From positions 2,232,001-2,296,000 of the forward strand of contig JAYKKR010000002.1 of assembly GCA_036971615.1 (NCBI GenBank): a stretch of 64,000 nt of DNA. Direction: 5' to 3'. The notes under the pieces are model-generated. The model ran no database searches. It was not told the origin of the DNA and saw only the letters and a list, made by a program, of their open reading frames with translations. Source of the DNA: Amyloporia xantha (Eukaryota > Basidiomycota > Agaricomycetes > Polyporales > Adustoporiaceae). Position numbers and translations under genes: made by a program. Positions 11,173 to 23,178 of this stretch are shown piece by piece (position 1 is the first letter of the stretch; the number at the start of each line of letters is the position of its first letter).

Positions 11173-13862
11173 GCACGCGCCATGTAGCTGGTCGAGAGGG
11201 CTTAGCGTTACGTCCCATCACGCAGTCTTAGCCTGTGATACATGTAGCTAGAGTGACATACGCACTCCGATTCATTCTGGGTGGGTTACTTCGCAGAATG
11301 TGACTTTGCTTGGAAGAGAAGATTTAGTGATCCTAATCTGAACTTGGGGCACAGCATCGCGACACTCTTACCGGGACCACTCAAACCCGAATCAATGTGT
11401 GGGATCAGGCTGGGCGAAAGACAGAATAGTAATGTTCACTACCAGATTGTGATGGCTGACCGCAAATCAGGCCGTAAACTTTGAAATGCATATCGGTCAT
11501 CTCAGCTGATTGTGTGCGCACCGAGGTTGGTGTTTCGCCGAATCATGAAGATATCATGAGACATATAGCACATATTGTATTAGACTCGTAGCGCATGTGG
11601 TATTACCGTTGAAAATAAACCCACCGTATTTCAATATTCCTAAGAGTGCACTGACTCAGTACGCGCATGCATGGAAAGTCGCCGTGAAATATCGTCCAGC
11701 GCTCCCAGATCTACTCATCTGCAAGAGTGAGCTAGAAGTCAGATGTAGAGAAATTTTGTCGATGAGGGCATTCGGCGCCTTTCTGAAGCCGTAGGATCAG
11801 ATCATTATGGCACCCATGAAACTTTGCACAAGCTGGCGCCAGCACGGACACGCAGCGGGCTTGTGGCCTGACCGTAGTCGTCACCTGCTCAACGCACGGG
11901 TCTGCAAACGTTTGGAGAAGACGGTGGCGCAGACGTCTTGAAATAGAATAATGGCCTTTCCTTTCAGGACAACGATGTGAAGATTTCGCTCTCGTAAGGT
12001 TAGCGCACGACCCCTTCGTACATTATCGGACAACGTACTGGTTGCATTTCAACAGAACGCGCTTGAACCTGTCAGTGCGTCAGATTAGGCCCTTGTCGAT
12101 GTCTCGCGCAATTTTCTCAGCGTCCAAGGCACCAGACGCTGATGCTGCATAGACGCACGTAGTGAAGGATGGATAGGGCATCCCCTCGACACGCGCGCTG
12201 TGCGATGGGTCTTTCCGAGACACCAGCAGATCCTGGACACCGCCGTTATGTGGCATATAGCCGAAGGCGCCGCGCTGGAGGTGGGGTCGCGCCTCGGATC
12301 CTACCTGAGACCCACTAGACGTTAAAGGCTATTGCGAGATGATGGCCGGAGCTATACAGTCGACACGCAGCGTTGGTGTGGTGCGCAGCATGGTGTGCAG
12401 AACCCATCGGGCAGCAGCAAGGTCGGCCTGAGCTTACCATCCATCAGTCAGCTGACAAAAACGCAGATGCGGAGCGAGAGGGGAAGACACACCAATATGG
12501 ATCTCGCACCAAAGCGGGTCTACAACGTCCGCGGGCAGCCGTATGCAGCAAGAGAGCTCTCTCATGCTCACAGCGCGTCGAGTCACTAGTACTGTGCGCA
12601 GACCATATCTCAAGACGCTCACGGCCCGTGTGAAGTGACAGATTGACTTGGCAGGTCATCGAGTCTATGAGCTTCGAGGCTACGAAAGCCGTGGCCTGCT
12701 GATGAGTGCATCGATCATCATCCGGATAGGCATCGCCTCATCAGTGAGCGGAAATACAGTTGCGAACGCGCGCAATGTGAAAGGTGGTTTTGACAGACAT
12801 GGAATGCACCGATGGGCAGGTTCAGAACGTCAGGCGATACATCCTTGTACGGCAAATAATTCAGGGACCCCCCTCGCGGGCGACTTTCCTCAGGACATTC
12901 CTTCTGCCTGGCCTCTCATCAGGCGCCTCACCCAATTCGAGTGGTTCGCATATTGAGCTGTAAAAACATTAAAGGGCCGACTTTCGCCTACATGTCTCCG
13001 ATACTAAGGTGCTCGGCAGCGCGTAATCGCCCGGGCATATTCTTGGCTGACTGAACGGCAACACCAACACCCGTGGATACGAAGATGTATTAGGCTCATA
13101 AGACGGACATTACCTGAATTCCTATTCAGGGGTGGGTGACCAGCAAGGCTTATCCGACCAACCGTCGGTCCTTTTAGCTGAGTTGTACTAGGATGATTTC
13201 GACTAGACTCACGAAGAAATATAGCGGATTCAGGAGTGGTCTGCAACCGTAAACCTGGAATTAAATAGGAGTCCCATAAGTTCTCTTTACGTTCATACGA
13301 CGAGCACAACCGGCCCTATTCCCGTCGCCGTTTACGGAGGCGGGGAAGGTCGCTATGCCGAACGCCTGCCGGAGCTAAGGCGAAAAGAAGATTCAATACA
13401 TATGGGTATGGGGACACGAGTGAGGCTGTGGAGAGAGCTCCGCTGAGAAGGACGGCACTATGCCTGTTAGCATGACTGAGTACAAGAACAGGAAGCATGA
13501 TTGATCGGTGTAATTGTCCATTCTTCGCGATATCGTCATCGGGAAGCCATCGCCACGCAGGGTGCTCACCTTCGGCAAGAACGGCGATAAAGGCTGCAAG
13601 CGAGCATAAGACGGAACTGGCATCTACACCGACGAAGAGACATGCGTCCCTGACATTATATTCTTAGATACGTCGTGGCACTAACGCTTTCACTCATCAC
13701 ACATTACCGCCCCGTTAGGACACGTCAATGGGTAGGGCAAGTCGACGCAAGAGCCGCACGAAGGATGCGGCGCTATGGGCTATGAACCGCAAGTTTGCAA
13801 TTGGCTCATGGCAAGGGTTGCTGCGGATAATGTCCGTCATCGATCCTTCCATGTCGTACCTA
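11173..13862. other. Gene-poor region, left part
   Basis: I see only short, stop-riddled frames without domain signatures. The base composition is unremarkable and no repeats could be recognised by eye. It probably holds degenerate non-coding or old transposon-derived sequence. Confidence 0.35.
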
Positions 13863-14057
13863 CTATGCTTAACCATGCACTCGGCACACCCCCCATGTCG
13901 GCACCTTCTTTATAGAGTAAATTTGGGGCCCAAAACCGCTCTCTTTCGGTGGGAAAACAACAAACTTCGGCGCGAAAGTTTGAAATCTGGCCTGCTGATT
14001 GGCTACAGGTCACGCCTGCCGACATGGGGGGTCTGCCGAGTGCATGGTTAGGCATAG
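13863..14057. mobile_element. 195-bp MITE with 41-bp terminal inverted repeats and TA target duplication
   Basis: The left end CTATGCTTAACCATGC... (13863-13903) and right end ...GCATGGTTAGGCATAG (14017-14057) are reverse complements at 39 of 41 positions. TA dinucleotides flank both ends (13861-13862 and 14058-14059). TIRs this long, a TA duplication, a length below 200 bp and no ORF are the signature of a non-autonomous Tc1/mariner-type (or other TA-targeting) element. The interior has no coding capacity, and no transposase source is present in the window. Confidence 0.85.
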
Positions 14058-15559
14058 TACTGCTGATTGGACGCTATCGGAAAATAGCGTGAAGTCAATC
14101 TTGCATAGGGATCATCCACGAGGTGCCCTGGTGGACTTCGGGTTGGAGAGGGAGGCTGCCCAAAGAACAGTCCTGGGTACTCACAGGCGATCGATCGAGC
14201 TGAGTTGTCCATCTGAGGATGGTCTGTAAAAACACAAGACGCCGTCGCTAGACGATATCGAGCGCAATCTATTTCACCGATTGCGGTTCGGAGATACGAA
14301 AGCGAGCCATCTCGAAATGAAAGAGACACGGAAGATCCCTTGGTTCTGTGAGGGGTGGCCAATTTGAGAATCAGGCGAATACGATGACCATACCTTCGGA
14401 GGCAGATGAGCGTGCGTGTAGGTGCTGCCCCACGTTAGAGGAAGTCACGGTGGTGTATCACATGAGCGGCTGTGGATGGATTCGGCGTCGCCGGTGTGAA
14501 TGGACTGTTGTTACGGTTGTGGGAGATATGATGAAACTGAATGATTGTAAAACACATGAGAGTGTCAGTAGGTCCCCCAGGAGAGTTCTGGCGGGTAAGA
14601 CTCCTGCGTGCGCCTGTTTCGGATCATCACACGCAGCGTCGACGCGACTTGTATGGTAATGGATGGAGACTATGTCCGGCGCAGACGCATCAGAGGAGCC
14701 AGGTACGGCAGACGTAGCCAGCGGAGGCGAGCGATATTGCCTGAAGGAGGAGGTTAACGGGAAGATTGGCCCACGGGACGGAGATATGCGCACTGAGATG
14801 TTAGTCTGGCGCTAGAGGCCTAGAGGGAGGCACTGCCAACGGTCTCCGTGCCGTCATGGACTCAGTGTCGGACTCTGTCCTTTCGCTGTTTGTTGACGGC
14901 AGCGTCCCCGTGAGCAGCTGCTGTGCGAGTATGGCAGCAGGGTCCATCATCCTCCTTCAAGCCGCCCATCCACCACCAGGCGACGAAGCGGCCCCGGCTG
15001 ATCTCAGACACGGAGATTGGACGGATTATACCTAGCAGCCCAACAGCTCTCTTCACCGGTCACTGCCGGGCGACCGAATCGAATCACTCAAAAGTTTATT
15101 CTTCCGCGTCCGACGTCCGAAGCAGCTGTGCGCAATTAACTCGCAGTCAGGGTCCACCCAAACGTCCCCGTCAGAGTGGTATGTGCTACTTGTCACCTCC
15201 TCCCCATTCACTCACGGAGGTCCACCCCAGGTGCAACATATATCACGGGTTGTCAAGGCAAGTGCACAGATGCCATCGAAGCCGGATCTTTGGCGCACAC
15301 ACCCACCAGACTATCAGTCACTTACGGAATTTTGGCATATTTCTCACTTTGCCTCGATAACCCATCTTATCACTGACATATTGTCCTCCTCCTTTTAGAT
15401 CGTCTGCATCCCGACTGGGAGCATTCTGAACACGAGACCCGAACATGCTGGCCTCCCCATCTCCTTAAATTCTCCCCGTCATTCGATTCGCAGCCTCCGT
15501 TTCATGTCGTCACTCTTCATGCTCCGCGTAATTTTTGGCGTGACCCCTTCCCTCGTCCA
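14058..15559. other. Gene-poor region, right part, and upstream region of the Zn2Cys6 gene
   Basis: There are no supported genes. The last 200 bp (about 15380-15559) are CT-rich, typical of a 5' UTR leading into the ATG at 15560. Confidence 0.4.
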
Positions 15560-16984
15560 ATGGATCCAGCCAGGCCTCCCCACTCCTCTTCAGAACGTCC
15601 GAAATTGATTCGCCCAGGAGCTCCTCCCTCTACGGAACGTCCTGCATCTCCGTCCCACACTTCACTGCCTTCAATACGTCAGCTGCATCCTGATCTGCCC
15701 CCCGCCGGCGCCCAGCCCTCTATGTCCGCTGCGGGCCCTGCCTACACTCACTCACAGCCCATGGCGTACCCTGCCCCACCTGGAAGTAGCCTCGGTGCGC
15801 ACCCCTACTACGACGCGAGCCAGCCAAGAGTCCCTGATCGCCATTGGTGGCATACAGGCCCCCATCCCTCAGGAGATGATTCCGATGCGGAGGGCGACGC
15901 ACAGGAGCCTCCCAAGAAGAAGCGGCGACGACAGGCCTTGAGCTGTACCGGTACGGTGCTTCTGTCCCGAGGACATGTATGACAAACTAACCCTACCCAC
16001 CATCCTCATGTTTTTGGTCCCGTCTCCCTAACTGAACCAACCTGTCCTGCGGTCCTTGCGGTACCGATCCGGTATAACCTAGAATGCAAGAGGCGCAAGA
16101 TCAAATGTGATAGGTCCGGGTCCTATTTCATATCTCCCTCCTACCCCATCTGATATAAGATATCATCTTCGCTTCCAGAGCTCAGCCATGCGGCCCATGT
16201 GTCCGCCGCGGGGAGCACCATAAGTGTCAGTGGCACATCATTGAACCCATGTGAGCTCATATTTCGTCCTTCATTATTCGTCGCTAACGCCTTGTTCGTT
16301 CCAAGGGAGAAATATGTCACCCGTACCGAGTACGACGAGCTGAAAGCAAAGGTGCTCGAGCTCGAATCGATAGTTCATCGCATCGCTCCCGGCAGTCTAC
16401 CTACGCGATCTGCCGCCCCTCCGTCTGCTACGCCACTTCCTCCTGGTCCATATGCCGATCCAGTCCAAGGAACGGCCATCATGCCGTACCATCACATCCC
16501 TCCCACCCCAGGCCCATCGACATATTATGGTGCGACGGCCGGATCTTCCTCGTCGTCTAGTCGCGGAGAACCGTCAGCATCATTGAACCGTCTACCTCAA
16601 CTACGCAGTCCGACCTCCTCTCGTCCGTCCACATCCCACGGCTCAACCACCCGCCCGGGGCCCATGTCGCCGATAGAGCCTCCTCACTCCATAACACCAC
16701 CCTCCAATATTCCGCCTGCGACCGATCCCGGACCGTCGGGGGCGGCCCCGTCGTCACGGCGGGCCTCGCTCTCGCTGGCCGCCATCACGACACCCTACCA
16801 CCCCGACCGCCGACCGTCGAGCCCGCCAAAAAAATACTACGCGCAGACGCCCACGCCGCCGGGTCAGCGTCTGCGCCCGGAACCAGTACTTTCAGGCTCG
16901 GCTCAAGTGGTGCACCCGCATCACCTCCCCCATCCCATGTCTCCCGCCGCCGAGCGACAACAAGCGCTGCGGATGCTGGCATAG
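15560..16984 (+). CDS. Zn2Cys6 DNA-binding transcriptional regulator, short form
   Basis: Nuclear fungal zinc-cluster regulator. Exons: 15560-15950, 16083-16113, 16179-16250, 16306-16984; 390 aa. A Pro/Ser-rich N-terminus (about 1-115) is followed by the nuclear-localisation-like PPKKKRRRQALS. The zinc cluster, with spacing C-x2-C-x6-C-x5-C-x2-C-x8-C, runs from about residue 129 (CTECKRRKIKCDRAQPCGPC, then VRRGEHHKC). Next comes a short heptad-like dimerisation helix (EYDELKAKVLELESIVHRI). The cluster is spread over three exons and every phase fits. The rest is Pro/Ser-rich and disordered with no fungal_trans middle homology domain, so it is smaller than typical members. The target genes are unknown. 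Confidence 0.9.
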
Positions 16985-17891
16985 CCCGGCACCCTGTCGC
17001 GACGGCGCGCGAGCCGCCAGAATACGCTGCGCACAGGGTGCTGCCCCGTCGGCAGACCCTTGCGACTTTGTCTGCGCCCTCAAACTCCCCACCTTATCTT
17101 TCCAGCAGCCGGGCCCATCGTACCCCCGATGGTATAGCTCCTGATGAAACTGAAGAGCAGTCGCGCTCATACTCATCTAGAACTTAATATGAGTGGCGTC
17201 GGCTTGAGCCTGCCCTAGCGGCTGCATATTCAAATTACATATTGTTGGTCTAGCGATACATTCTGTGGCTAATCGTCGAATCTCATCTGTTTTAGTCCGA
17301 GGTGGGGAGTCTGTCATGTTGTACCTGTATTACGTTTCACTTCAAGATGTCTCCTGCTATTTCTGTTCGTTCCTGTCGTGTTTTGTCGGCCCACTCACAC
17401 TTTGTGTAGCTACTGTTCTGATGCATAGGAGTACATACTTCCTCTATTTATGATGTTACTGCGGTGCTACTTCACATATAATCATCTGATCACAATGAAA
17501 TACTACTGGCTTATGATATTCATATTTTCGACAAGAATGGGCGAGGGAAATGTTCTACGATGTAAAACTAAGGCATAGAAATAAAGTGCATAGTGCATGA
17601 CGGTCTGACATCCTAGTCATAATACTTGTGAGCCCCGCACCCTGATATCCACCGTACCGAAACTGTGTAAGGACGCAGATGGCAAGCTGACTTGGCGACA
17701 AGATGGGCGTCAGCGCGCGCGGAGGTTCCTTGACGGCATGGCCGTGCCCGCAAACTGAATACGACGGAGAGGACGGAGGAGAAGTCCAAGATGCAGGATC
17801 ACGACGGACGGCCGGAAGCGCAATCACTCTGACACTGGGCCATATGACCGAGTCACTATCAGAAGCGTTATGACCGCTCCTTCCCCGGACG
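16985..17891. other. Convergent 3' intergenic region
   Basis: About 0.9 kb between the zinc-cluster gene (+) and UPF1 (-). It is AT-rich in the middle, with UTRs expected from both sides. No gene is supported. Confidence 0.4.
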
Positions 17892-20800
17892 CTAAAACAC
17901 GGTGACGCCAGATTGAGTACCAGTATACTGTGATTTCATGTCATCCAGATCAGTGGCGTCATCTTGACTCTTGTAATCGTACTGAGACAGACTGCCAGCG
18001 TCGGATGTTCCCGCGGCAGAGGAGAACGACGTACGGCGCCGCAGTCTATCGGATTGTGAGTAAGCCATGCTGCTGATTGGGCGATCTAAAGGTCCGACGG
18101 CACTGCCTGTGACACTCGCAGTGTCGGTACCACCGGGGCCAGCATCCTGAGATATGATGGAGCTTGCATAACTACCGTAGGTGCTACGCTTGGCACCATT
18201 CGGCCTTTGCATCCCCGGGCCGAATGGGCCACTGGCGGCGAACATGGGCAGCCCGGAGGAATACGTCGCTTGGGATCGCAGAGATTGGACGTCCGAGGGA
18301 ATGTATCCGAGGGCATCGTGTGTACGATAGAAGCTAGCGTCAAAACGGCTGGGCGTGCCGGATCGGCGACCTGTGTTAATAGCCATCAGCTTACATACAT
18401 CAGTTCACATAACGGGTGAACGTACCATCGCCTGTCATCCCGTTCCCCAAGTAGTCACGCGCACTGGTCTCGTGTCGACGGAATTGGTCCATTGCCTTCA
18501 CCAGAGTGCGCCTCGGCTTGCTGAATTGGATCATGCTGGCCTGCAGATTGCTCAGCGGTCCCTCAACAAGGCAATTGTTCTCCTTGTAGTGAGTCAAGAG
18601 GTAGTGCCATAGCGGATGCTATGAAACTGAATGAGCTGCTGCGAAAACAATATTGCATATCGTCTAGTACGGACCTTGCTGAGGACCTTGGGGTTTCCTA
18701 GGATCACAACGCCATACTTGGCACGAGTCAAAGCGACGTTCAGTCGCCTGGGGTCGTTCAAGAAACCGATACCCTGATGTTCATTGCTGCGAACACAACT
18801 CAAGATAATGTAATCCTTCTCTCGCCCTTGGAAGGCGTCGACGCTAGCCACTTCAATTTCCTTGTAGAGATCCTTCTTCAAAGTGCCGTTGAACTGCATG
18901 TAGTTGACAATGTACGACCGTTGACCTTCGTACGGAGTGACGACCCCGATTTGACTCGGAACAACACCAGATTTGAAGAACTTCGTGACGATCTTTTCCA
19001 CATTAGACGCTTCGGTCCTGTCGAACGGACATCACTGAAAAGACAAAAATACGTAAAATGGACGCTGACATACCTATTCAGGAAAGACGTGCCACTCGAA
19101 GAAATTTCTTCTTGCCCTAAATTCTGATAGAAGAACATTGGAGTATCAGGCACCGGCCATGGGAAATCAACGTTCTTCCTCAACCGCTCAGGAGCGGTAA
19201 CTCCGTTCTGAAGGGTCCCTTCGTAGAACATGTTGGATGGGAACTCTGATAAGCACGGGTGCATGCGATACTGGACCTGTAACCTGATAGGACGGTTGCC
19301 CAGCACCACGAGACGCTCAAACAGCGACTGAGTAAGACCAGCACGAGCGGCTTTCTTGTTCATGATGACGGGCCCGAGTTGCTGGGTGCATTCAATCAAA
19401 GTTAGCGACCAACTGCGGAAGGAGAGCGCACGTGCTTACTTGATGGTCACCTACAAGTACAACCTGCTTACATCCAAGCACCAGGGGGATCATACATTCT
19501 GAACTAGTCGTGAGTAGATAACAATCGGTCGGTCATAGATACGCACCAGGTTCAGCGGCCTGAGTTGCCTCATCAATGAGAACCGTCCGGAATTTCAATT
19601 TATTCAGGCGCGGGTCTCCAGCACCAACACAGGTGCAGCAGATGACATCAGCAGCGCTGAGAATCTCCTTCTCACATTGCCTGATCAGCGTCTTGTACTT
19701 CCTCTCGTCGTTCGAGCTCAGCTCGCCCTGTTCGTTCTTCAGTTGGATAAGTTTCTGCAGCTCAACGTGGGTCGTATTGTTGGCAACTTGTTGGTGCAAT
19801 GTTAAGAAGGATATAGACGAATCGAGGGCCTCGCGCGACTTGGCAGTCAGACGGACAACCTTTAGGCCGGTCGCATGGATCTTCTCGGTGAGCTGATCAA
19901 CCGCCACATTGGAAGGAGCGCAAACAAGCACTTGACCCGGATTCATCTTGGCTAAATGATAGACGATCGAAGCGGACGTGACGGTCTTGCCGGTCCCAGG
20001 AGGACCTTGGATCAAGCTGATGGGCTTCTGTAAGACGCTCTTCACAGCATACATCTGCGAATGATTCAGCTCCGGTAGACCGGGGGCGGAGAACCTCTTC
20101 GGCATCTGGGTCCGCAGTACTTGTGGTTCAAGCTCATGGCCCAACAGCTTGTGGTACTAAAGACAGAAATTAGTCATCTGTCCAGCCATAGCACAAAACT
20201 AACGCATACAATGTATCCGCTAACACTTTTTTCGTCGACCGCAAAAGTTTTCATTGCCAGTTGCATCCTGTCGAAGCTAGTAGACTTCCAGACAAAATCT
20301 GCGGTGTAATTGTGAGTTACTTCCAGCGGTACACCTTCGGAACGCCGCAACTCAAGGCCGATCTCGTCGGAGACATCTGAACGTATCAAAAAAGGTCAAT
20401 ATAAATATCGTAAATAAACATAAGACTCACTGTTCGGGATCTTAATAACATGGCCGTCTCCTTCCCAAGGCTTGTGGAGTTGCCCCGAGTACTTCAGCCT
20501 GAGCTCGTCCCCCACAGCCAATCGAACCTCGCCGCTCTCCAGTTTCGGCAGACAGAACCATGCAACTCGCTTCTGGTTGAGACCGAGGTCCCATCGCACC
20601 GTGATATCCGTTTGTGTTTGCGACTCCTTCAGGCGCTTGTCATAGTCCGCTTCGATTTTTACGAGAGGCCCAAAAATGTTCTGATACTGATATGCGTCCT
20701 CGTAGCGGAGAAGGATTGGCTGAGGTTCATCATCGACACCGGGTTTCTCCAGGTCCTCCAGGGTCGCATTCGCGTTTTCGCGCCACAAATCCTCCAGTCG

Positions 20801-21616
20801 ATTAATTTGCTGGAACGAGATTTGACGCGATCTGAGTTGCTCGGTTTCGCTGGGAGGCTTCACCAGCCAAGAGAGAAAAGAACGATCGTCGATGAGGGGA
20901 GCCCACAGAGCGGCATTCCACGAGATATCCTTCGAAATCGCAGCGCACGGTTGACTTGATACGAAAGGTTAAAATGAGTGTGAGGTGAAACGATGTGAAA
21001 TGCTTACCGGCAAAGAAGTACGACAACCGTGTCACTTTTCGCGGGAATAAAACCGAGCATGAAGACGTTCTTGCTCCCACAGTTGTAGCACTCCGGAATA
21101 GTCTCGCCGAGAGGGCTTTCGCTGTGCAGAATGACCTCCTTGTGCTTGGCACGCACGAGATGATTGACAATGTGGGAAGCTGAGGTGTTACCGCGCGAGT
21201 TGCAAAACCACTTCGAACATATGAGACATTTCACGACGGAAGCAGGAGAGTGAATGCCACAATAGCTAGTCATAGTCATGTCAATTTTTAGCGCAGTCAA
21301 GTTGCATCATGCCGACTCACCTGCAAGCATGAGGCGGCAAATCGACCTGACCCTCATCCTTCAAGTCGTCTAAAACCGCGTCGAAATCTTCGTCGATGCC
21401 GCCTCTAGCTGAGCCGTGTCCATGTACGCCATTTCCGCGTCCGTGAGGAGACGAGACGTAAGACCGGTCGTCAGTTATCGAGAGAGTATCCAAGTCCGGC
21501 GGGACGTGACTCTGGCTAGTCGTATTCGCGGTATAGATGGACGAGGTGTCGTCGACGATGCCCATCCCACCGTAAGACGAGGCGGAGTCATACTGAAAGT
21601 TTTCAAATGAATCCAT
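17892..21616 (-). CDS. UPF1: UPF1 / NAM7 RNA helicase of nonsense-mediated decay
   Basis: SF1 RNA helicase at the centre of nonsense-mediated mRNA decay. Exons: 21616-21321, 21265-21008, 20954-20431, 20376-20210, 20156-19547, 19498-19440, 19381-19074, 19017-18675, 18618-18426, 18370-17892; 1078 aa. The CH zinc domain begins [17 protein letters not shown] (about residues 97-113). The RecA core has Walker A GPPGTGKT (about 466-473), [64 protein letters not shown] and [10 protein letters not shown]. The C-terminal 160 residues are Ser-rich with six SQ sites and one TQ, like the phosphorylated tail of animal and plant UPF1. All nine introns (48-58 nt) keep phase. Its upstream region was invaded by a hAT-like element that ends 186 bp from the ATG. 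Confidence 0.97.
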
Positions 21617-21801
21617 GGTGTGCGTACAGTGAGAGATAGAGAGGTCTTGCGTAAAATAGATGGAGGTCTTGAGTCAAGTTGTGTGGCGGGACCGTTGCAG
21701 GACTCGAGTGCTTACTAGTCTGTTCGCCACGCGGGGTGCACGTGGCAGAGTCGCGTGACCCCGATCAGTGCGAACGATCGGTGAAGCCTTGAGTGAAACT
21801 T

Positions 21802-21809
21802 GCGTCCTC
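21802..21809. repeat. 8-bp target-site duplication, left copy
   Basis: GCGTCCTC is repeated in direct orientation at 22653-22660, immediately outside the two terminal inverted repeats of the intervening element. Confidence 0.85.
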
Positions 21810-22652
21810 CAGGCTCCTCTCCATCCGTCTCCGAGTGGTAGAGGAAACTCATCCCAATATCGTTGTTTCCCAATATGTACTAGTTTCTTCAAATCTGTAA
21901 TCCACGTGTCCAATCTCTCCCAAACCCCGCCAACTTTATTTTCCTCTACCACTCTGCGACGGCTGGCACAAAACATTCGTCAACAACGTCAGCCACAAGT
22001 CGGAGGATGAAATAAACGTCTTTCAAACATTGATTATGTAACAGTGTTGTTTGCAATGGTTGTTCGCTCTATCATCAGTGCACAACCCCTTGATACGAAA
22101 CATATCTACTCCGAAGTGCCATTCATTGACTTCTGTTACTAACTCATTGACCTCGAGACTGTAGGTGAAGACGGCGGCGAGATCCCGGGTGCTCCAGGCG
22201 GAGCCTTGTAGTGAGGAAAGCAGAAAATGTGACGTTGATGTTCGAGATATACTTAGTACATGAGCAACATGCGCAATCTGCTCGTAGAGGCGAGCGCCGA
22301 GCGTTGTCCGATGTTATTGATTGCAAAGTCGTTCTCATACGGGGTGAGACGATTGTAGCTACAAAGCACGTGAACATCTCCCAAAACGAGACTTGGAAAC
22401 CATATTTCTCCTTGAGCTAGGGTTAGGTCAACAAATTTCTAACGTTCTTTTCATGCTCCGGTGCTGTGGCTGATGTTGTTGACGAATGTTTTGTGCCAGC
22501 CGTCGCAGAGTGGTAGAGGAAAATAAAGTTGGCGGGGTTTGGGAGAGATTGGACACGTGGATTACAGATTTGAAGAAACTAGTACATATTGGGAAACAAC
22601 GATATTGGGATGAGTTTCCTCTACCACTCGGAGACGGATGGAGAGGAGCCTG
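21810..22652. mobile_element. 843-bp non-autonomous hAT-like foldback element
   Basis: The ends are perfect-length inverted repeats of 188 bp (21810-21997 and 22465-22652), starting CAGGCTCCTC, with one mismatch seen (21989 against its partner). An 8-bp direct duplication GCGTCCTC flanks them. An 8-bp TSD with a TIR beginning CAG is the hallmark of the hAT superfamily. The 467-bp interior has no transposase. Each arm contains its own internal inverted pair, GAGTGGTAGAGGAAA and TTTCCTCTACCACTC (21833-21847/21940-21954 and 22508-22522/22615-22629), which are likely subterminal transposase-binding sites or relics of an older nested element. The near-identical arms imply recent insertion or arm conversion. 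They create two identical spurious ORFs beginning MFCASRRR. Confidence 0.9.
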
Positions 22653-22660
22653 GCGTCCTC
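22653..22660. repeat. 8-bp target-site duplication, right copy
   Basis: GCGTCCTC, identical to 21802-21809. It lies 115 bp upstream of the HYPK-like start codon. Confidence 0.85.
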
Positions 22661-22774
22661 CCGATATCCAGGTTCAGTACAACTCGAGCTGCACGGCACC
22701 GAGAAACTCGCTCACAGCCATTCTTTCGCTCTTTGCCTGCATATATCCGGATATCTCACAGATTTGACGCCACT

Positions 22775-23170
22775 ATGTCGCATCTGTCACGCAGCAACGG
22801 TCGCCCAGAGCCAGAAGTCATTGTTAACGTACGCAGACCCATCTAACTTCTCGAGACCCCCTTATTGACAGGTGCTTGTAGTTCGCAGACGGTTTCGCGT
22901 ATTCGAAGGGCAAGATGGAAGAAGTATTTAAAAGTGGACTCTTAGATAAACCTGCCCCCAAAGCTCCCCCAAAGGCGGGTGCCACCAAGACCGAAGATGT
23001 TGACTTACTCGTGAGTACAATTTCGGGACTTCCGACTGCGTGCTTGCGAGGGTATTGACTCGGAGTTTAAGATGAATGAGCTAGAGATTCCTCGACCCCA
23101 GGCCGAGAAATTGCTCGTCGCACAGAATGGTGACATTGCTAAAGTCCTCGAGGTGTGGATAAGTAGCTAG
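22775..23170 (+). CDS. HYPK: HYPK-like protein (NatA regulator with UBA-type C-terminus)
   Basis: Small cytosolic regulator of the NatA N-terminal acetyltransferase, by family knowledge. Exons: 22775-22828, 22882-23010, 23072-23170; 93 aa. The C-terminal helix-rich region MNELEIPRPQAEKLLVAQNG followed by DIAKVLE is the HYPK/NAC-type UBA domain (conserved pattern E-x-x-x-x-x-A-E-x-x-L, then N-G). The start ATG is the first in frame; introns are 53 and 61 nt. The upstream side is shared with UPF1 and carries a hAT-like insertion. The downstream stop lies 8 bp from the Mrp51 stop on the opposite strand. It could alternatively be another small NAC/UBA protein, but size and domain fit HYPK best. 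Confidence 0.8.
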
Positions 23171-23178
23171 CAACATTA

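Noticed and set aside
11173..15559. Possible degenerate genes in the gene-poor region (for example frames at 12332-12956 and 14923-15398).
   Set aside because: No protein-family patterns, no coherent splice chains, and several frames overlap equally well; I cannot support any gene.
21674..22767. Two ORFs on opposite strands sharing an identical run of about 56 residues (starting MFCASRRRVVEENK), which could look like a duplicated protein gene.
   Set aside because: They are simply the two arms of the 188-bp inverted repeat of the hAT-like element; each frame leaves the shared sequence exactly where the repeat ends.
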